Assembly (NCBI GenBank): GCA_001599295.1
Contig: BCGN01000008.1
Span: forward strand, 248,001-312,000
Direction: 5' to 3'
From: Sporopachydermia quercuum
Taxonomy: Eukaryota; Ascomycota; Sporopachydermiomycetes; Sporopachydermiales; Sporopachydermiaceae
Length of the DNA stretch: 64,000 nt
In this document: positions 12,038 to 24,200 of the stretch, in pieces
How the letters are laid out: each line of letters begins with the position of its first letter
How positions within the stretch are numbered: the first letter of the stretch is position 1
Program-made: the position numbers and the translations under genes
The notes under the pieces: model-generated
Told to the model about the DNA's origin: nothing
What the model saw: the letters and a program-made list of their open reading frames with translations, nothing else
The model's database searches: none

Positions 12038-13381
12038 TCATTCATGGAAATTGATCACATCCTCGTCATTTTCATCGTCCCATTTTCCTTCTCCTTCCCT
12101 TTCCTCTATGCCATCATTACTTTCATTGTCATAGCTGTCTTCCCATTCTTCATGTTCAGCATCAAATGCACGCCAGGTTCGTCTCAAGTCATACAAGAAA
12201 TGACGGAATCTATCTGTAGGTAATACTCCTGCTGCATATATGAATTTAGTATGCAGAGAATCGGAAATAATGGGCGAATCTGCTAATGCAAATGCACTTT
12301 TCCGGGTCTCTTCAACCTGTTGTCCCCCATTTTGCTCCCAAGGAAGATATTTTGCATTTATGCTGAGAAATCGATGGATCAAGTTACTTGTGCTTGTTAC
12401 TAATTGGTTTGTCAAAGTTAGTTCCTGCTGTGAGTAGGTATAATCTTCATTAACATCAATATCAGCAGCCCAATCAAAACCAGTAGGAAATTCAGGCTGT
12501 AAAACTGAATTGAAACCTGGAATTCCAAACTGCGGATTTAATATATCAGGGGTATAAAGATATGGTATCGCTTGAATTATTGTAGTTAACATATGCTTTC
12601 TAATAACAAACTGTTTAGAAATATCATCAGCTAGTAGGGGTATCAAAGGTCTAGATGATGTTGGATCACAAGTGGCATTATTTAGTAATAAAAGATTGCT
12701 TAGGTCTGGATTTGATTCGTCAGTTGGACGAAAAAGAGTTGAGTCACTGACCCTGCAATCAAATATTCCACCGACAAATGAATAAGGAATGTATATAGCC
12801 ATTTCTCGCGATGCATATTTCTTTCTTCTAGCCAGCTTATAGCATTTAAAACCAGAGTTTGTTAGTTGGGTATCATTATCACTGTTATTATTATATCTAC
12901 TGATATTGTTCTCATTGGTTGCACCGCTGATCTGAACTTTTCTCCCAAATGATAAATGCTGAACACTTGATATGGCACCTTTAGTTATTCTATTGAAAAA
13001 CGATATAGATTCATTAGTCCGTTTATCTTCAGTATAACTATCCATGAAAACATTAAGTCCGCTTTTTCGTTTGTTCATAGTCTTCATACAATACACTTTA
13101 CTCCAATCAATATCAACGTTTCTATCGACTGGTTCAACTTGTTCATAGTCAACTTCACCGTTTGAGCAATGACTCAATGACATCATATGCATTACTGGCA
13201 ACCTCCAGTCTTTCAAACTGTATTGACGATACAGCCTGAATCCTGTATACGGTAACCAACCATTACCAAGAATATCGCAGTATTTATGTTCCTTTTTATA
13301 CCAAGCGCTTTCTACCGTTGATATGTTGATGATTGCGTTGATTAGTGTAATCAGTGCAATCCACAAAGATAACGTGTACAT
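12038..13381 (-). CDS. Unrecognised secreted or ER-lumenal glycoprotein, 447 aa
   Basis: I do not recognise a family. The protein begins with a hydrophobic signal sequence (about residues 3-24) ending near VESAW and has no other clear membrane span. The mature part has six cysteines (about 35, 72, 98, 180, 209, 238) and N-glycosylation sequons near 123, 159, 165, 169 and 235. The motif NGWLPYTGFRLYRQYS near residues 40-55 is rich in aromatic residues. The last 45 residues are strongly acidic (Glu/Asp). The uninterrupted 447-codon frame and protein-like composition make it a real gene. The signal peptide plus cysteines and sequons place it in the secretory pathway; any more exact role is unknown. 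Confidence 0.75.
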   Translation of the reverse strand: MYTLSLWIALITLINAIINISTVESAWYKKEHKYCDILGNGWLPYTGFRLYRQYSLKDWRLPVMHMMSLSHCSNGEVDYEQVEPVDRNVDIDWSKVYCMKTMNKRKSGLNVFMDSYTEDKRTNESISFFNRITKGAISSVQHLSFGRKVQISGATNENNISRYNNNSDNDTQLTNSGFKCYKLARRKKYASREMAIYIPYSFVGGIFDCRVSDSTLFRPTDESNPDLSNLLLLNNATCDPTSSRPLIPLLADDISKQFVIRKHMLTTIIQAIPYLYTPDILNPQFGIPGFNSVLQPEFPTGFDWAADIDVNEDYTYSQQELTLTNQLVTSTSNLIHRFLSINAKYLPWEQNGGQQVEETRKSAFALADSPIISDSLHTKFIYAAGVLPTDRFRHFLYDLRRTWRAFDAEHEEWEDSYDNESNDGIEEREGEGKWDDENDEDVINFHE

Positions 13382-14858
13382 TCTGACCCATTGACTAAGT
13401 GTTTTAGAGTACTAGAATGACTTAACTTCAAAAGCTCAAATTATCGTCCTTAAACTAGTTGTCTTGATAGTATTTATTTTCTAACCAACCACTCCTGAAA
13501 ATCAGAATTGCAAAACCATAAGACAATAGGAAGAAGAGAAAACTGTTGATAAGACATTAATTTCACAAATCTGATAAGAAAGATAAACATGATTGCAAAC
13601 TATCTTCAGAGGTGCCCCTTTGTAGAAATTTCGGAGAGCATGAGATATTTATGATGAAGGAAATAAAGTATATGAATGTTTGATTAATGATGACTGTTAT
13701 GCAAAAAAGGAAAGTAAATCGTTAAACAATAGTTAGTATTTTGAGTTGTTTTTAGTTATTATCGTATGTAACATTTTATTTCTTCTGTTTAGAGGGTTGA
13801 TAATTGTTCAGATGTATAAGTAATACAATGTTTGATGACAAACTGAGAAATCCTATGGGTGAAAATATACTCTATAGTTTCCGGATCAGAACACTTCGGA
13901 AATAATAAGCATCACTCAGTCAGTTGGGCTTGTTCTCATCTTTTTTATAAATTTTTATAATATATATCACTGTTTATTATCAATAATTATTGAAATATAT
14001 TAGAATAGCTATCAGAAGAGTATCTTTCAATTTATTTTAAAAATTTTAATTGCCTGAGAACTTTGACAGTGCAATGAATAGTTACCTAATTTCAGCAACG
14101 GTCTATCTCTACCATTCTCCAGTATAACTAAAGTTTACAACGATCATTCTTAATAGTACAGTTGCGAGACGTCCAGTTATTGACAATAACGCCCCTTCAG
14201 TATGTATTATTAATCAGTTGTCAGGCCCTTTGTTATGAAAATACTATAAAATGCTAGAGTACCTATCCATCCACAGCAGAATACATGAACCTCCTTTTCT
14301 ATTCATATAAATCATTGAACATCTTAGACTCTATATCAATGAATCGTTCCCGGTGGTAAAATCGTCATATACAGTCATAATAATAATAATAATAATAATA
14401 ATAATATCAATAATATCAATAATATCAATACCAAACCCAGTTGGTAGATAAGATAATTAAATAAATAATAGTAGTAAATGGCAAACAGAAAGCTCATAGA
14501 TAAGCTACTAGTTGATGTAGTTAAAACAGTTGAAAAATAGAAAAATTAAACATGAATAATAAAAAAGTTGTAATAGTTGAAATCAGATAATACACCGTAG
14601 CCCATTCCATTCCTAGGTTTTGTTGTTTGTCTCTTTTTGTCCCTTTTTGTTCTCTTCTTGATTTCTTTCCTCGTTTCCCTTTCACATCATCATTCCCGGT
14701 AACCAACCAATCATTGTTCTTTTCATTATTTAAGTGCATTGATTTTTACGAGTTATCACATCCCCTGTTGTATGAACCAAGAAGCAACACCTTATCTTCC
14801 CCAAACTGTCCAGATGTTGTCAGAACCCATGCTCATATACAACACAATCCTCATCTTT
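13382..14858. other. Intergenic, 1.5 kb, with microsatellite
   Basis: Promoter of the secreted-protein gene at left and 3' flank of the cyclin gene at right. It contains a trinucleotide/9-bp repeat block (14376-14430) and very AT-rich runs near 13945-14050. No supported gene. Confidence 0.5.
14376..14430. repeat. (TAA)n microsatellite followed by 9-bp repeats
   Basis: About nine TAA units run into roughly three copies of ATATCAATA. A simple-sequence tract of this kind is prone to length change by slippage. Confidence 0.9.
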
Positions 14859-16334
14859 TTAATCATCCTCACTTTGAATAAGCCCAACATCAATCATCGT
14901 CATGGTATTGAGATTCAATTGTACCATATTTCTCAATGTATCAGAAAGTATCTTCTTATCGACTTTTAATTCAAAATCGATCATGAATAGAAAAGATATC
15001 TCCAATCGATATAAATCACTTATTGTTACTCCTGCAACTTTAGCATAGTACTTCTGCTTGTGATTTACATCTTCTATAAGCTTGCACGATATCCGGAGAG
15101 CGACCAGAACAAGCCTATGTACATTGTATGCTGTTAATGGAATGTACTTCTTCTCTAAGCATAACTCTCTGATTAAATAGAATGAAGCCAGATAAACACT
15201 TGTTGAAAATGAACAGTACTTATGCAGTCTTTCCATATAATCTTCTAGAGACATGTCTGGGATCTCTTTCAGCCAGAACCTTTTCGTCAATGCAAATCTT
15301 TGCCTTTCACTTTCTGACAAAGCTGTAAGATCGATTTCTAATGGATGCAATCCAGTCACAGCTTTTGATAAATCTTCAGCATCCTTCAGTGTACCAGAAG
15401 TAACACCTGTAGCTGAGAAGATGAAAGGTGACGATTTCCTCCTTACTGATGAACCCATTGGTGATGTTTGTGGTAATATTGAATCTGTTGATATGTTAGA
15501 TATGTTAGACATGTCGCTGTCAGTGATAAGAGCTTCATCTTCAGGTATATAACCATCATCGGTCGACCGGGACACTGACTGCGAAGTACTTCCAGATTTG
15601 ATAACAGGATAATTTGAATTGGAAGATTGTTTGTTCTGTGGAAGTAAGCTTGACGATATGGCGTCGTTTTGGACATCACTACTGTATCCATCAATGCTTT
15701 CCTCGCTTTCGCTTCTTTGACCTTGTTCTTCGTTATTCTCTTGAAACCTAACAGTAGTGGGATTCCTATCTCTTCTTGTATGAACTGGACTTGTTATGCA
15801 TGACGTGACCGTAGAGTCTGACCCTCTGCGTCTTTGCTTCCCTTGCGGCGTATCTACATCGTATACTTTACTCTCATCCTCATAATCATCACTATTCATA
15901 TGCTTCTGGCCATGTGTCACGTAATTATGTGCTACACCATTACTTTCTCCATTAATGAACCCGTTATTCGAAGTAGATTCTAGTCCTGATATATCTGTGC
16001 CTGAACTGCTAACAGAGCCTGTGCTTCCATTGTTTGCTTCGTACTTTAATGCAATATCATCTTCAAGACTCGACAAGCTTTGTGAAGAGTATGTTTTATA
16101 CGACAGCAAATTCCTCAGTGATTTGATAAGGATTTTAGCGGCATCATTAGGATCTATCAGATCTATATCAGGTAAATGGTCAAGTTTCAATGCCATCAAA
16201 TTTTCTATTCGTTTATATTTATTTGTATCGTCCTTGGAAATAGTATTGCCATCACTTCCAGTATCTGATTTCTCAGTTGTCCTCCAACTTTCTTTGCTAT
16301 TATCATGATCTTCTGATACTGAATCGGACGACAT
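14859..16334 (-). CDS. Pho85-type (PCL/Pho80 family) cyclin
   Basis: The 491-residue protein has a long disordered Ser/Asp-rich N-terminal part (1-350) and a C-terminal cyclin box (about 353-470). Signature pieces include TAYNVHRLVLVALRISCKLIED, matched in shorter form by the Pho80-type core (HR...V.....S.K), YYAKVAGV and DLYRLEISFLFMIDF, the arrangement of cyclins that bind the Pho85 kinase. Within this family Pcl6/7 and Pcl8/10 act in glycogen and carbon metabolism and Pho80 in phosphate signalling; I cannot place it more closely. The many SP/TP sites in the N-terminal part fit regulation by phosphorylation, which is inference. The frame is uninterrupted from the ATG at 16334. Confidence 0.88.
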   Translation of the reverse strand: MSSDSVSEDHDNSKESWRTTEKSDTGSDGNTISKDDTNKYKRIENLMALKLDHLPDIDLIDPNDAAKILIKSLRNLLSYKTYSSQSLSSLEDDIALKYEANNGSTGSVSSSGTDISGLESTSNNGFINGESNGVAHNYVTHGQKHMNSDDYEDESKVYDVDTPQGKQRRRGSDSTVTSCITSPVHTRRDRNPTTVRFQENNEEQGQRSESEESIDGYSSDVQNDAISSSLLPQNKQSSNSNYPVIKSGSTSQSVSRSTDDGYIPEDEALITDSDMSNISNISTDSILPQTSPMGSSVRRKSSPFIFSATGVTSGTLKDAEDLSKAVTGLHPLEIDLTALSESERQRFALTKRFWLKEIPDMSLEDYMERLHKYCSFSTSVYLASFYLIRELCLEKKYIPLTAYNVHRLVLVALRISCKLIEDVNHKQKYYAKVAGVTISDLYRLEISFLFMIDFELKVDKKILSDTLRNMVQLNLNTMTMIDVGLIQSEDD

Positions 16335-17910
16335 TTCTTCTTCATGCTCACACTGAAATAACGTAAGTCAAAGTTGTAATTATGAAGTCTACTTGTGCCA
16401 GTGATAGTTAGAATGTCAACTGTTGTTCCTCAGATCAATCTCTATGGTCGTTGCCAATAGTATGTTGTATGTTGGGGTTACAACCTTTTATAAACAAATA
16501 AAGTCCTCCTTTCAATCTTCTTTCTGTAGATTTAATATTTAATCAAATAAAATATTCTCAATATCTAGTAGTTATTCTTAGCGATATATGTGTATTATAT
16601 AATTATGTTGAGACCTATGTTGATATCATGACATAATACTTTTTGTGTTACCTAAAATGTGGAGTAATTGCCTTGGTAAACCTATTTGCATCACCAAATA
16701 AAGAGGTTGCTACTACTGATAATCGAGCTTTGATCCAATCTGAATAGTACTTGCGAAAAGACGCCAATCAAAGGAAAATATGGTTTTTATTTCGACAACT
16801 ATTTCAAACCGTTCTCAAATGTTTCATAGAGGCAGAAGAAAAAAATTACCACCAAACTACTGATCAAGCCCTTAAAACACACCACAAGATAAAAGCGCAA
16901 CACATACATCATAACAATACAATACAAACAATAGAAGACTGCGCAGGGCCGGTTTATAGTGGTATATAAGGTTTGAGTCAGAACGTTAAGGATGCATGTT
17001 AGTGGCAGTACTGCATTGAGTTTAATTCTGTATTAGGAAGGTGGTGATGCTGAAAATCTTACAATGTCAAAAAAGGCTAAATGTATGGATGGTTAAGAAG
17101 AAGGAAGGAAAGAAGAGAATGGAACATCCGTGATTGGGAGGATTGGTGATTGGAAAAGAGAAAATGTGCTACTCTATGGTTAATGTTTTGAGAGAAAAGG
17201 AGAGTAAAGCCAAGGCAATTAATTGAACTGTTGGGCAAAGTGTGCCTCAAAGATCATCGGGAATCATGTGTATTATGTAATCCAAAGAGTAAGAGTGTAG
17301 CACTAGCTGTACTCTGCGTCTCTTCAGACGTAGGATGGGATTTGTTTCACATGAATATCAAGTGGGGTTGGAAGTATATTGATAGAAGATCAAACAATCA
17401 GAATAGTTTAGATAGAGTTACATGGTAATGGAAAGGCAAATGAGAGAGTTATTTACATACAACTAAGTTTTTCCTACGTAGTGAATAATTCGCGATATCA
17501 AATGAACTGAAGTAGAACTAACAAGTATATATATAGAACTTCAAAGAATAGACGGGCACATAGATTCCCCATCATTTATGAACGAATGACTACATATGCA
17601 AATCTCAACTGTCAGTCAGCTCTGCCTTTTATAGCTCACAATTGTAAATAAGATCTGCCGATTCAAAGGGTACACATAATTCTGTAAAATTAATTAGTCG
17701 GTGACTTCCCCCTATCATAATTACCTATATTTATTATTATCTGAAAAGTAGAAACGCTGGGTGCCGAATGTAATAAGCATATACAAGAGTATTAAGGTCA
17801 ATAGATAAAACGTATCAGGTAATAAAGGGAAATTGAAATATTACAATTCTAACCTAGTGTTTTAATCATTAACAAGTATTAATTTTTTATTTTATACAAA
17901 TGCATAATAC
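16335..17910. other. Intergenic, 1.6 kb
   Basis: Holds the cyclin promoter (left) and the RPL1 3' flank (right). Short open frames at 16751-16969 and 17231-17428 have no recognisable product. No RNA gene or repeat seen. Confidence 0.5.
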
Positions 17911-18561
17911 TTAGTAGATTCTGAAAGGAGGACCCATGGTGGACTTGATGACCAAGGATCCAACGTTTTGCCAGTGCTTCTTCAACAAAGAAACCAAAAA
18001 GTTGGAAGCCATCATGATTTGGTTGACAAGAATGTCTTCTTCCATTTCAACGTTACCAACGGCAACGGCCAAACATAAAACCTTCTTCAACTGGAACTTA
18101 ATGGTGGACTTGACTTCGCTGACCTTTTGGTAAAGATCATCGTTGTGAGAAACGGGAGTAGGGAACTTACCGGCCTTGGAAAGTTGAGGACCCAAAAGAC
18201 GAGGAACTTGCTTAATCAAGTTTTCGGAAGCAATAAAAGCGTTGTACTTCTTGGCCAACTTCTTGATTAATTTTTTGTTCTTGTTGAGCTTCTTGAGGTC
18301 GTCAACGGACATGGCATCAACACCTAAGGACTTAGCTCTGTCGACATCGAAAGCATCACCAAAAATACAGATGGTCATGTTAGGTCTGGGAACTTGAGGT
18401 AACTTCAAGGTACCGGAGAAACGCTTATCTCTTTGAGGATCATAGTTCTTCAAACCAACTTGGAGTTCAACAGTTTCCAAGAAATTTCTCTTCTTCTTTT
18501 CGGAGGCCTCCAAAAGCTCTCTGACATTGGCTCTAACACCCGAGTTAGTAATCTTAGACAT
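17911..18561 (-). CDS. RPL1: Ribosomal protein uL1 (RPL1/RPL10a), 60S subunit
   Basis: The 216-residue protein matches eukaryotic cytosolic uL1 along its whole length (yeast Rpl1 is 217 aa). It forms the mobile L1 stalk of the large subunit and helps release E-site tRNA. Visible signatures are the start [42 protein letters not shown], the lysine-rich [25 protein letters not shown] and the end [10 protein letters not shown]. It has no intron. Its codon choice looks optimised (AAG, TTG, GCC/GCT), as expected for high expression. AACCCTA-like motifs lie upstream (see the promoter entry). Confidence 0.98.
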   Translation of the reverse strand: MSKITNSGVRANVRELLEASEKKKRNFLETVELQVGLKNYDPQRDKRFSGTLKLPQVPRPNMTICIFGDAFDVDRAKSLGVDAMSVDDLKKLNKNKKLIKKLAKKYNAFIASENLIKQVPRLLGPQLSKAGKFPTPVSHNDDLYQKVSEVKSTIKFQLKKVLCLAVAVGNVEMEEDILVNQIMMASNFLVSLLKKHWQNVGSLVIKSTMGPPFRIY

Positions 18562-19167
18562 TCTTATTGATTATTAGTTGATTGTATTCGTCTCCCAAGC
18601 GATTCTCGTTGGTGGTCCTAATAGGCTGATTCGACGACGATGGTTCATGTAAATTCATTCAATCCTCATAATCAACACTTGATACACTGACTATAATAAG
18701 AGGAATGTACTACTACGAGTTTTCTTTTATTTTTCATCCCTCATTGTAAAAAAGTTTGTTACAAGGAATAGGATTACTAAAAACGGAAAAGCAATTCTTC
18801 AAAAATAAAAATAGGGTGTTACCAAATATGTCTTGTAAAAGTCATTATATCACGTGTAAATATTACCCTCTTACTTTTCACATGATAATTAAACCCTATT
18901 GCGTTTTCGAGATTAGAACTTCCCATCTCTTCTTCTATTATCATTATTGATGGACAACAAAAACCGACTGTTTTGGTAGTAACGATAGGGTTACAATGGG
19001 GTACATGGAGATATCAAGAATGATATAAAACTAAATATAAATAACTGCATAAAAATTAGTTCTACAATCCATATATATCAATATGCCTATACTACTCTAT
19101 AGCAAGAGGGTGCAAATCAGACAAGAGATTGTTCGTTGACCATACTGCTCTTACTATAAGCATTTAA
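18562..19167. other. Promoter region of RPL1 and 3' flank of VPS1
   Basis: About 600 bp between two same-strand genes. It contains a CACGTG palindrome near 18851 and three TAGGGT/ACCCTA words at 18812, 18892 and 18985. No gene. Confidence 0.55.
18885..18993 (-). promoter_or_regulatory. AACCCTA-type motifs upstream of RPL1 (candidate Tbf1-like sites)
   Basis: AAACCCTATT at 18891-18900 and ATAGGGTTA at 18985-18993 are opposite-strand copies of RAACCCTAT, about 330 and 425 bp upstream of the RPL1 start. In many yeasts Tbf1 binds RCCCTAA in ribosomal-protein promoters. The last base differs from that consensus, so the match is partial, and a similar site was not found upstream of RPS10. Confidence 0.35.
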
Positions 19168-21264
19168 TCAAACACTTGAAACAATCTCATTGGCGTGACG
19201 TAAAACTTCTACCATCTTCTGGCATTCTTTCCGTCGTTGTACTGTAATCTCACTTTCAGCAGCAAGTTCGTTAATGGTATCCGTTTTATACATGGTTTCC
19301 AGTAATTGCTTTTGGATTTTATCTTTAGAGTAAGAAATTAATTTCAGCATGATAGCTTTGGGAATAGAATCGGCAACAGTTCGTTGAACAATGTTGAAGT
19401 ATGATTGAATAAGTAATTTAATTATCTCCGTTTCCATCTGTTCACGCTCCGACATATTACCTGCAGCCTTCAAAACAGATGGAGGAGCTTCCATTGCAGC
19501 AAGTCTCTTCTTTGATTTGGATGAAAAGAAATTTGAAAATACACCGCCAGATGATCCAGAATCGTCAGGTGTGTTCACTGGTTGAACAGTTTGTTTTCCT
19601 GTCTTTGGATCAACAATTATTTTTGTTGGATGTAGTTTCTCTTGGACAATGGCCATTGCTTGAGAACCCTTTAGTAAGTCGGGGTGAGCTGTGTTGATGT
19701 AGCAGGATTCCATTGTGATGATATCTGTAACAAGCGCATTAGTTGGCTTCAAACATTCCCGTAAGAAAGATGTCACTGATGTTGCCAATGCATCTCTTAG
19801 AGCTGGATATCTATTGTATTTAGGTTTCTTGATTATTTGATAAAGAATTCTAGTTAACTCATCAAATATCATATTGACACATCTTAAAGAAGGATCCTCA
19901 AACCTTTTGATTTGCTTTTTAACCAGAGTCTCAAACGCTTGTGTTCCAACAAATAAAGAAGGTGTAGCACCACTAGAATTATACATAATAGTCCTTATAT
20001 CAGTTTCTTTGATTTCGTCAAAAGGATCCAGAGCGTTGACACCATTTCTATAGATTTCATGGAATACAAAACTAATTCTAGCACCACCTATGAGTTCACT
20101 GGATGACAAATCAGAACCCTCACCATCAAGAATACTTCTGTATTCATTAGCAAATTCGGTAATTATATTCAATACAACACTTGAAGGCGTTCCTAATGCC
20201 TCAGGCCCTAATGCTTGTAATTCAGCATTATACTTAGCTAGCGTAGTTTCTATCTTCATTTTTATGTCTGGCAATGTTTGTTTGATGTGATGCAATAAAA
20301 TATTGTTAAGCTTCTTTGCTAAAAATGGTGTACCACAGTAATGAGCTTTGGCCCTGTATGCAGGATGAGATTCGAAAAACTTCCGTTCATCTGCCAAAGC
20401 TTGAGTGATGGATTTCTTGTTTTCTATATCTTTCTGTCCCCGATTGATAACAGGCACATATCCATATCTTAGAGGAATGACTCTTCCTGCTAAGATATCA
20501 ATAACGTCTGTGCCTTGATCCATCAAATCAATTTTGGTTAACACACCGATAGTCCTGTTTCCTTCAGGATCAACTTCACGAGCCAATTTCAATCCATCTG
20601 AATTTGCCAAATCCTGATTAGCAGCATTAACTGCAAGTATTATTGCATTAGGTCTTGAGATATACTTCAATACCATTTCCTTGATCTGTTTCTCAATGTC
20701 CTTCGGTTGATCACCAACGGGCACCTTTGTTAAACCAGGCAAATCAACGAGTGTCAAAGTTAAAACATGAGGGGAGTAAACTCTCAAATTTATAGGTGCT
20801 GGGGAAATACCAGCATTTTTACCCGTTTTACTTTCAGTTTCCTTAACAATCTCCTGTCTAATTTGCTCAAAATCATAAAACTTCTGACCAGGCAAATGTA
20901 AGAACTCACCCCATTCTTCTTTGTTATTCTCGTCAAATCTTTCTTTTTCCTTTTGATTGGAATCACCATTAAGATCTAACGATAGTAAATCTTTATTCAA
21001 ATCATTTGCATCTGTAGTTCCATTGCTTTTCTCATGATCAGTTCTTCTTGTGATCAACTGTAACACTAATGGTCTTCTAGTAACAATACCACTTCCTCGA
21101 GGTAAAAAGTCTCTACCAACTATGTTCTCCAGAACTGACGATTTGCCGCTTGACTGTGATCCCACGACTGTTATTTGGGGCAAATCAATAGGGTTTGATC
21201 CAGCTCCGAGTGATGCTAAAGCATCCTGGAGCTTATTAACTGTGCTGATAAGATGTTGATCCAT
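19168..21264 (-). CDS. VPS1: Dynamin-related GTPase Vps1
   Basis: The 698-residue protein fits yeast Vps1 (704 aa), a self-assembling GTPase that works in Golgi-to-endosome sorting, endocytosis, vacuole fusion and peroxisome fission. The order is classical: a GTPase domain with P-loop GSQSSGKSS (about 35-43), switch [13 protein letters not shown], switch [16 protein letters not shown] and TKID; then the stalk; then a variable Ser/Gly-rich insert with FFSSKSKK where dynamins carry a PH domain; and a C-terminal GTPase effector region ending NEIVSSV. No PH or Pro-rich domain is present, as usual for Vps1. I chose the ATG at 21264 (MDQHLIS). The frame stays open 23 codons upstream but without an ATG. 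Confidence 0.98.
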   Translation of the reverse strand: MDQHLISTVNKLQDALASLGAGSNPIDLPQITVVGSQSSGKSSVLENIVGRDFLPRGSGIVTRRPLVLQLITRRTDHEKSNGTTDANDLNKDLLSLDLNGDSNQKEKERFDENNKEEWGEFLHLPGQKFYDFEQIRQEIVKETESKTGKNAGISPAPINLRVYSPHVLTLTLVDLPGLTKVPVGDQPKDIEKQIKEMVLKYISRPNAIILAVNAANQDLANSDGLKLAREVDPEGNRTIGVLTKIDLMDQGTDVIDILAGRVIPLRYGYVPVINRGQKDIENKKSITQALADERKFFESHPAYRAKAHYCGTPFLAKKLNNILLHHIKQTLPDIKMKIETTLAKYNAELQALGPEALGTPSSVVLNIITEFANEYRSILDGEGSDLSSSELIGGARISFVFHEIYRNGVNALDPFDEIKETDIRTIMYNSSGATPSLFVGTQAFETLVKKQIKRFEDPSLRCVNMIFDELTRILYQIIKKPKYNRYPALRDALATSVTSFLRECLKPTNALVTDIITMESCYINTAHPDLLKGSQAMAIVQEKLHPTKIIVDPKTGKQTVQPVNTPDDSGSSGGVFSNFFSSKSKKRLAAMEAPPSVLKAAGNMSEREQMETEIIKLLIQSYFNIVQRTVADSIPKAIMLKLISYSKDKIQKQLLETMYKTDTINELAAESEITVQRRKECQKMVEVLRHANEIVSSV

Positions 21265-24200
21265 CGTTGCAATATCGGTAGGTGCACTTATTGACAGTAA
21301 TGCAAAGAGTTCTAGTTTCAAATAAATTGTCAAATGAGTCTATACTAGTGATCAATACAATTGAACAGTGGTACCTTAGATTCCAATTCCCCCTGCTTTG
21401 TGGTTGGAATTACAAGGATAAAGTACTTACTAAAGAATAAAAGAATCGATTTTCAGTGTCAACAGATCACAAAATAAACTTTAGTCTGTTCCAATAAAGT
21501 GCAAGTTTCAAGGCTAGATCAATTGATCCTTCACCCTGGCTTGACTCAGTGAAACTGTGTTTGAATCACTGTAGTTGATGTGTCAGATCCGATAAAGGTA
21601 CGTAATAGCTGTATAGCAGTTGAGATGCCATCCTATCATATATATATATTTATATATACGAATGATTGGGTGTACATTGAAGCAAGACTTCATGTTGTTT
21701 GATGCCAAATACTGCATATCAATGCACTAATAGCAATATCTTGCATGTTGGCAAGTAAATAATACTCTAATGTTACTAGAAGTAAATGTTACTAGATTAT
21801 AACAAACCGAACTGGTAGAGTTATAATAACAGATGGTAATCTTCATCGCGGAAAAAAAATCGTTTATTACATGTTTGATGACAGTAGGGACGCTTGTTTC
21901 ATTATCGACCACAATTAAATCGTGACTATAATACACGCGAATTATCATTTCTGGAGTAAACAGGATTTGGCTCAAAAGCTCAAAAGACTCAATTGAATGA
22001 AACTTCAGTGAAACTACATGTGATTTAAGTTAATTTTTTAGTGAAAATAATGTAATTGAGTTCAGAGTACGCATGCAGAACGAACCTTAAGGAAAATTAT
22101 ACATGATTCTTGCATATCATTGTCCAAGAATACAAACTTATTTGCACTATAAACTTTGAGAAAATTCAGGTAATAACCCAGCTATTAGCATGAGATACAT
22201 TGTGTCTACAAGTTCTATCCAATACCAACAAATCCGTACAAGCATTATGATATTGGAAGAAAGCCATTAATTCTTATACCATTCATTTATTAGGCCAATT
22301 ACCTCGATTTCCCATTTTCAAGGCGCATTAGAATGCAGTAAACTATATAGGTTCTGAACTCCATTCCTGGTAACTCAGAACTCAAAAAGCGTGTCGGTCT
22401 CGTCTCGTTGACAATGGTAACGAACATACGCAATAAACGTAATGAAAATCAATTGTCGGTATTTTCTTAATTACGTTATCGACGAAGTTATGAGTGTGAA
22501 TGTTCTGAAATATTTGTATATCTGTTAGTGAAATTATTTGTATCAAATAATTAAAAGCTTGTTTGAATAATAGAGCGGTGGAACTAAAGCACAATTGAAA
22601 CTCAAAACGCGAAACTATAAATTATCACCAACAAAAAATGAGAAAATTCCAATAATTTGCGAAATGAGTGAAAATTGAAAACAGACCCCGTTCATATGCA
22701 TTTCAAAGTCTATCACTATTGACTTGAGATTCTCTGATCAACTTAAGAGAAGTACTAGTGCTATTTCGTGATGCAGATTTATTGAAAGTTTCTACGTATG
22801 GGTAGATGTACTTTGAAGATGAATGGAACCATATACCAGCCATTTAACCTTTTTGCCAATCATTATCTAACAACAACTTTCAAATATCAAATTGTAGCTC
22901 TCTCTGGATACTTCTTAAACGTGAATATTATCTCTCTTTTAAGGTGTGGATATCTCGGTAATTATATCTCTCAATGGTACTTATTTGAGAGATATAAAGC
23001 TCTCCAACCCAGACTTTCAAATAGGTATACTGAATTCCTACATATAGTCAACAACCGTGGTATCATTAAACTACGATAAGGCGAAAATCAAAATATCAAA
23101 GTAACTTGCAAGTTTTGAACGGCTCTGATGTAGTATATTGTTCAGAAACAGAAAAGTGAAAAATACTATCAAAATGTGAACGTGCATCGAATGGAATATA
23201 AGGTTAGGCTCATCCATTGTCGTTTAATTATTACTTCTTTAATCATATTCTAATTATGACCTGAAGTGAGCAAAAAGTATAGTTACACAGGAAAATACTT
23301 ATAATCCAATAATGAATCCAATGGCGAACTATTGAGAATAACTAATCATAGCTCATATCAAACAGGTTAGTTAATGATTAATGAGAAGATGTTCTCATGA
23401 GTAACCATTTCTGTTTGGATATTCAGTATCATGTCATAATGCAGTAAGACTAGATAGGAATTAGGGATTCAATAAAAACGCAAAAGCTCTCCTTTGACGA
23501 TAAAGAGCTTTCATCTTCCTAATAACTAACTTACCTACAAATATTGTAAACCAAAAAGCTCGACGAACAGGGTATATTGATTGAGCGTTCAAAGATTGAA
23601 TTAACTCTTGAGAAAAAATAAGAGAGAATATAATAAAATCATACATGTACTTAATCAGACATACTACATAGTTGTAGGCGAGTCACATTTCCCGATCCTG
23701 CGACTTTGTTTAGCTTGATAAAAAAGGTGCAGTCAAATTAGACTCAACGTCCAATGTACTTCCAATGTATTGAAGTGCCGATCTAATTTTCAACGAGCAA
23801 AGATTAGTCGAGCTTGAGTTTTGAACTCCGAAAGAAATTTGAAGAAAAAAAAAGAATGGGAACCGTTGTTCTTCTCTTCAAGATAATAGCATAAATCCGC
23901 AAAAGAAAAACTCAAATAGACTTGGACAATAAGGATTAAACTCTTGTCAGTTTTGAGAACATGTAGTAATATAAGGTTTACTTGCATAAAAAGGATACAA
24001 TAGGGAGCTAACCTCAGGGAAAGCCTGAAACTCTTTCAAATGTTTCGTTGATCGATTTCCAAGACTAGCTAAAATAAAAAACTACAACAGTATGATACGC
24101 CTGGGTCCAAGCCAAACGTTAATTATTTTTTGATAGATGAAAGCTGAACTAGTACTTGGATCTTCATATGAAGAGAGCGCTCCATCCCTTTCACCATGAG

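Noticed and set aside
14521-14881. Small opposing ORFs next to the cyclin stop
   Set aside because: Overlapping frames on both strands in a low-complexity 3' flank; no domain.
21265-21333. N-terminal extension of VPS1
   Set aside because: Open but lacks an ATG; the first ATG gives the normal Vps1 start MDQHLIS and expected length.
21636-21662. TA-rich run as a hairpin or origin
   Set aside because: Simple TATA dinucleotide tract without an ARS-like context; common in AT-rich yeast DNA.
22798-23079. 93-codon ATG ORF in the VPS1-PRY gap
   Set aside because: No recognisable protein, chance length, and no supporting promoter or neighbour logic.
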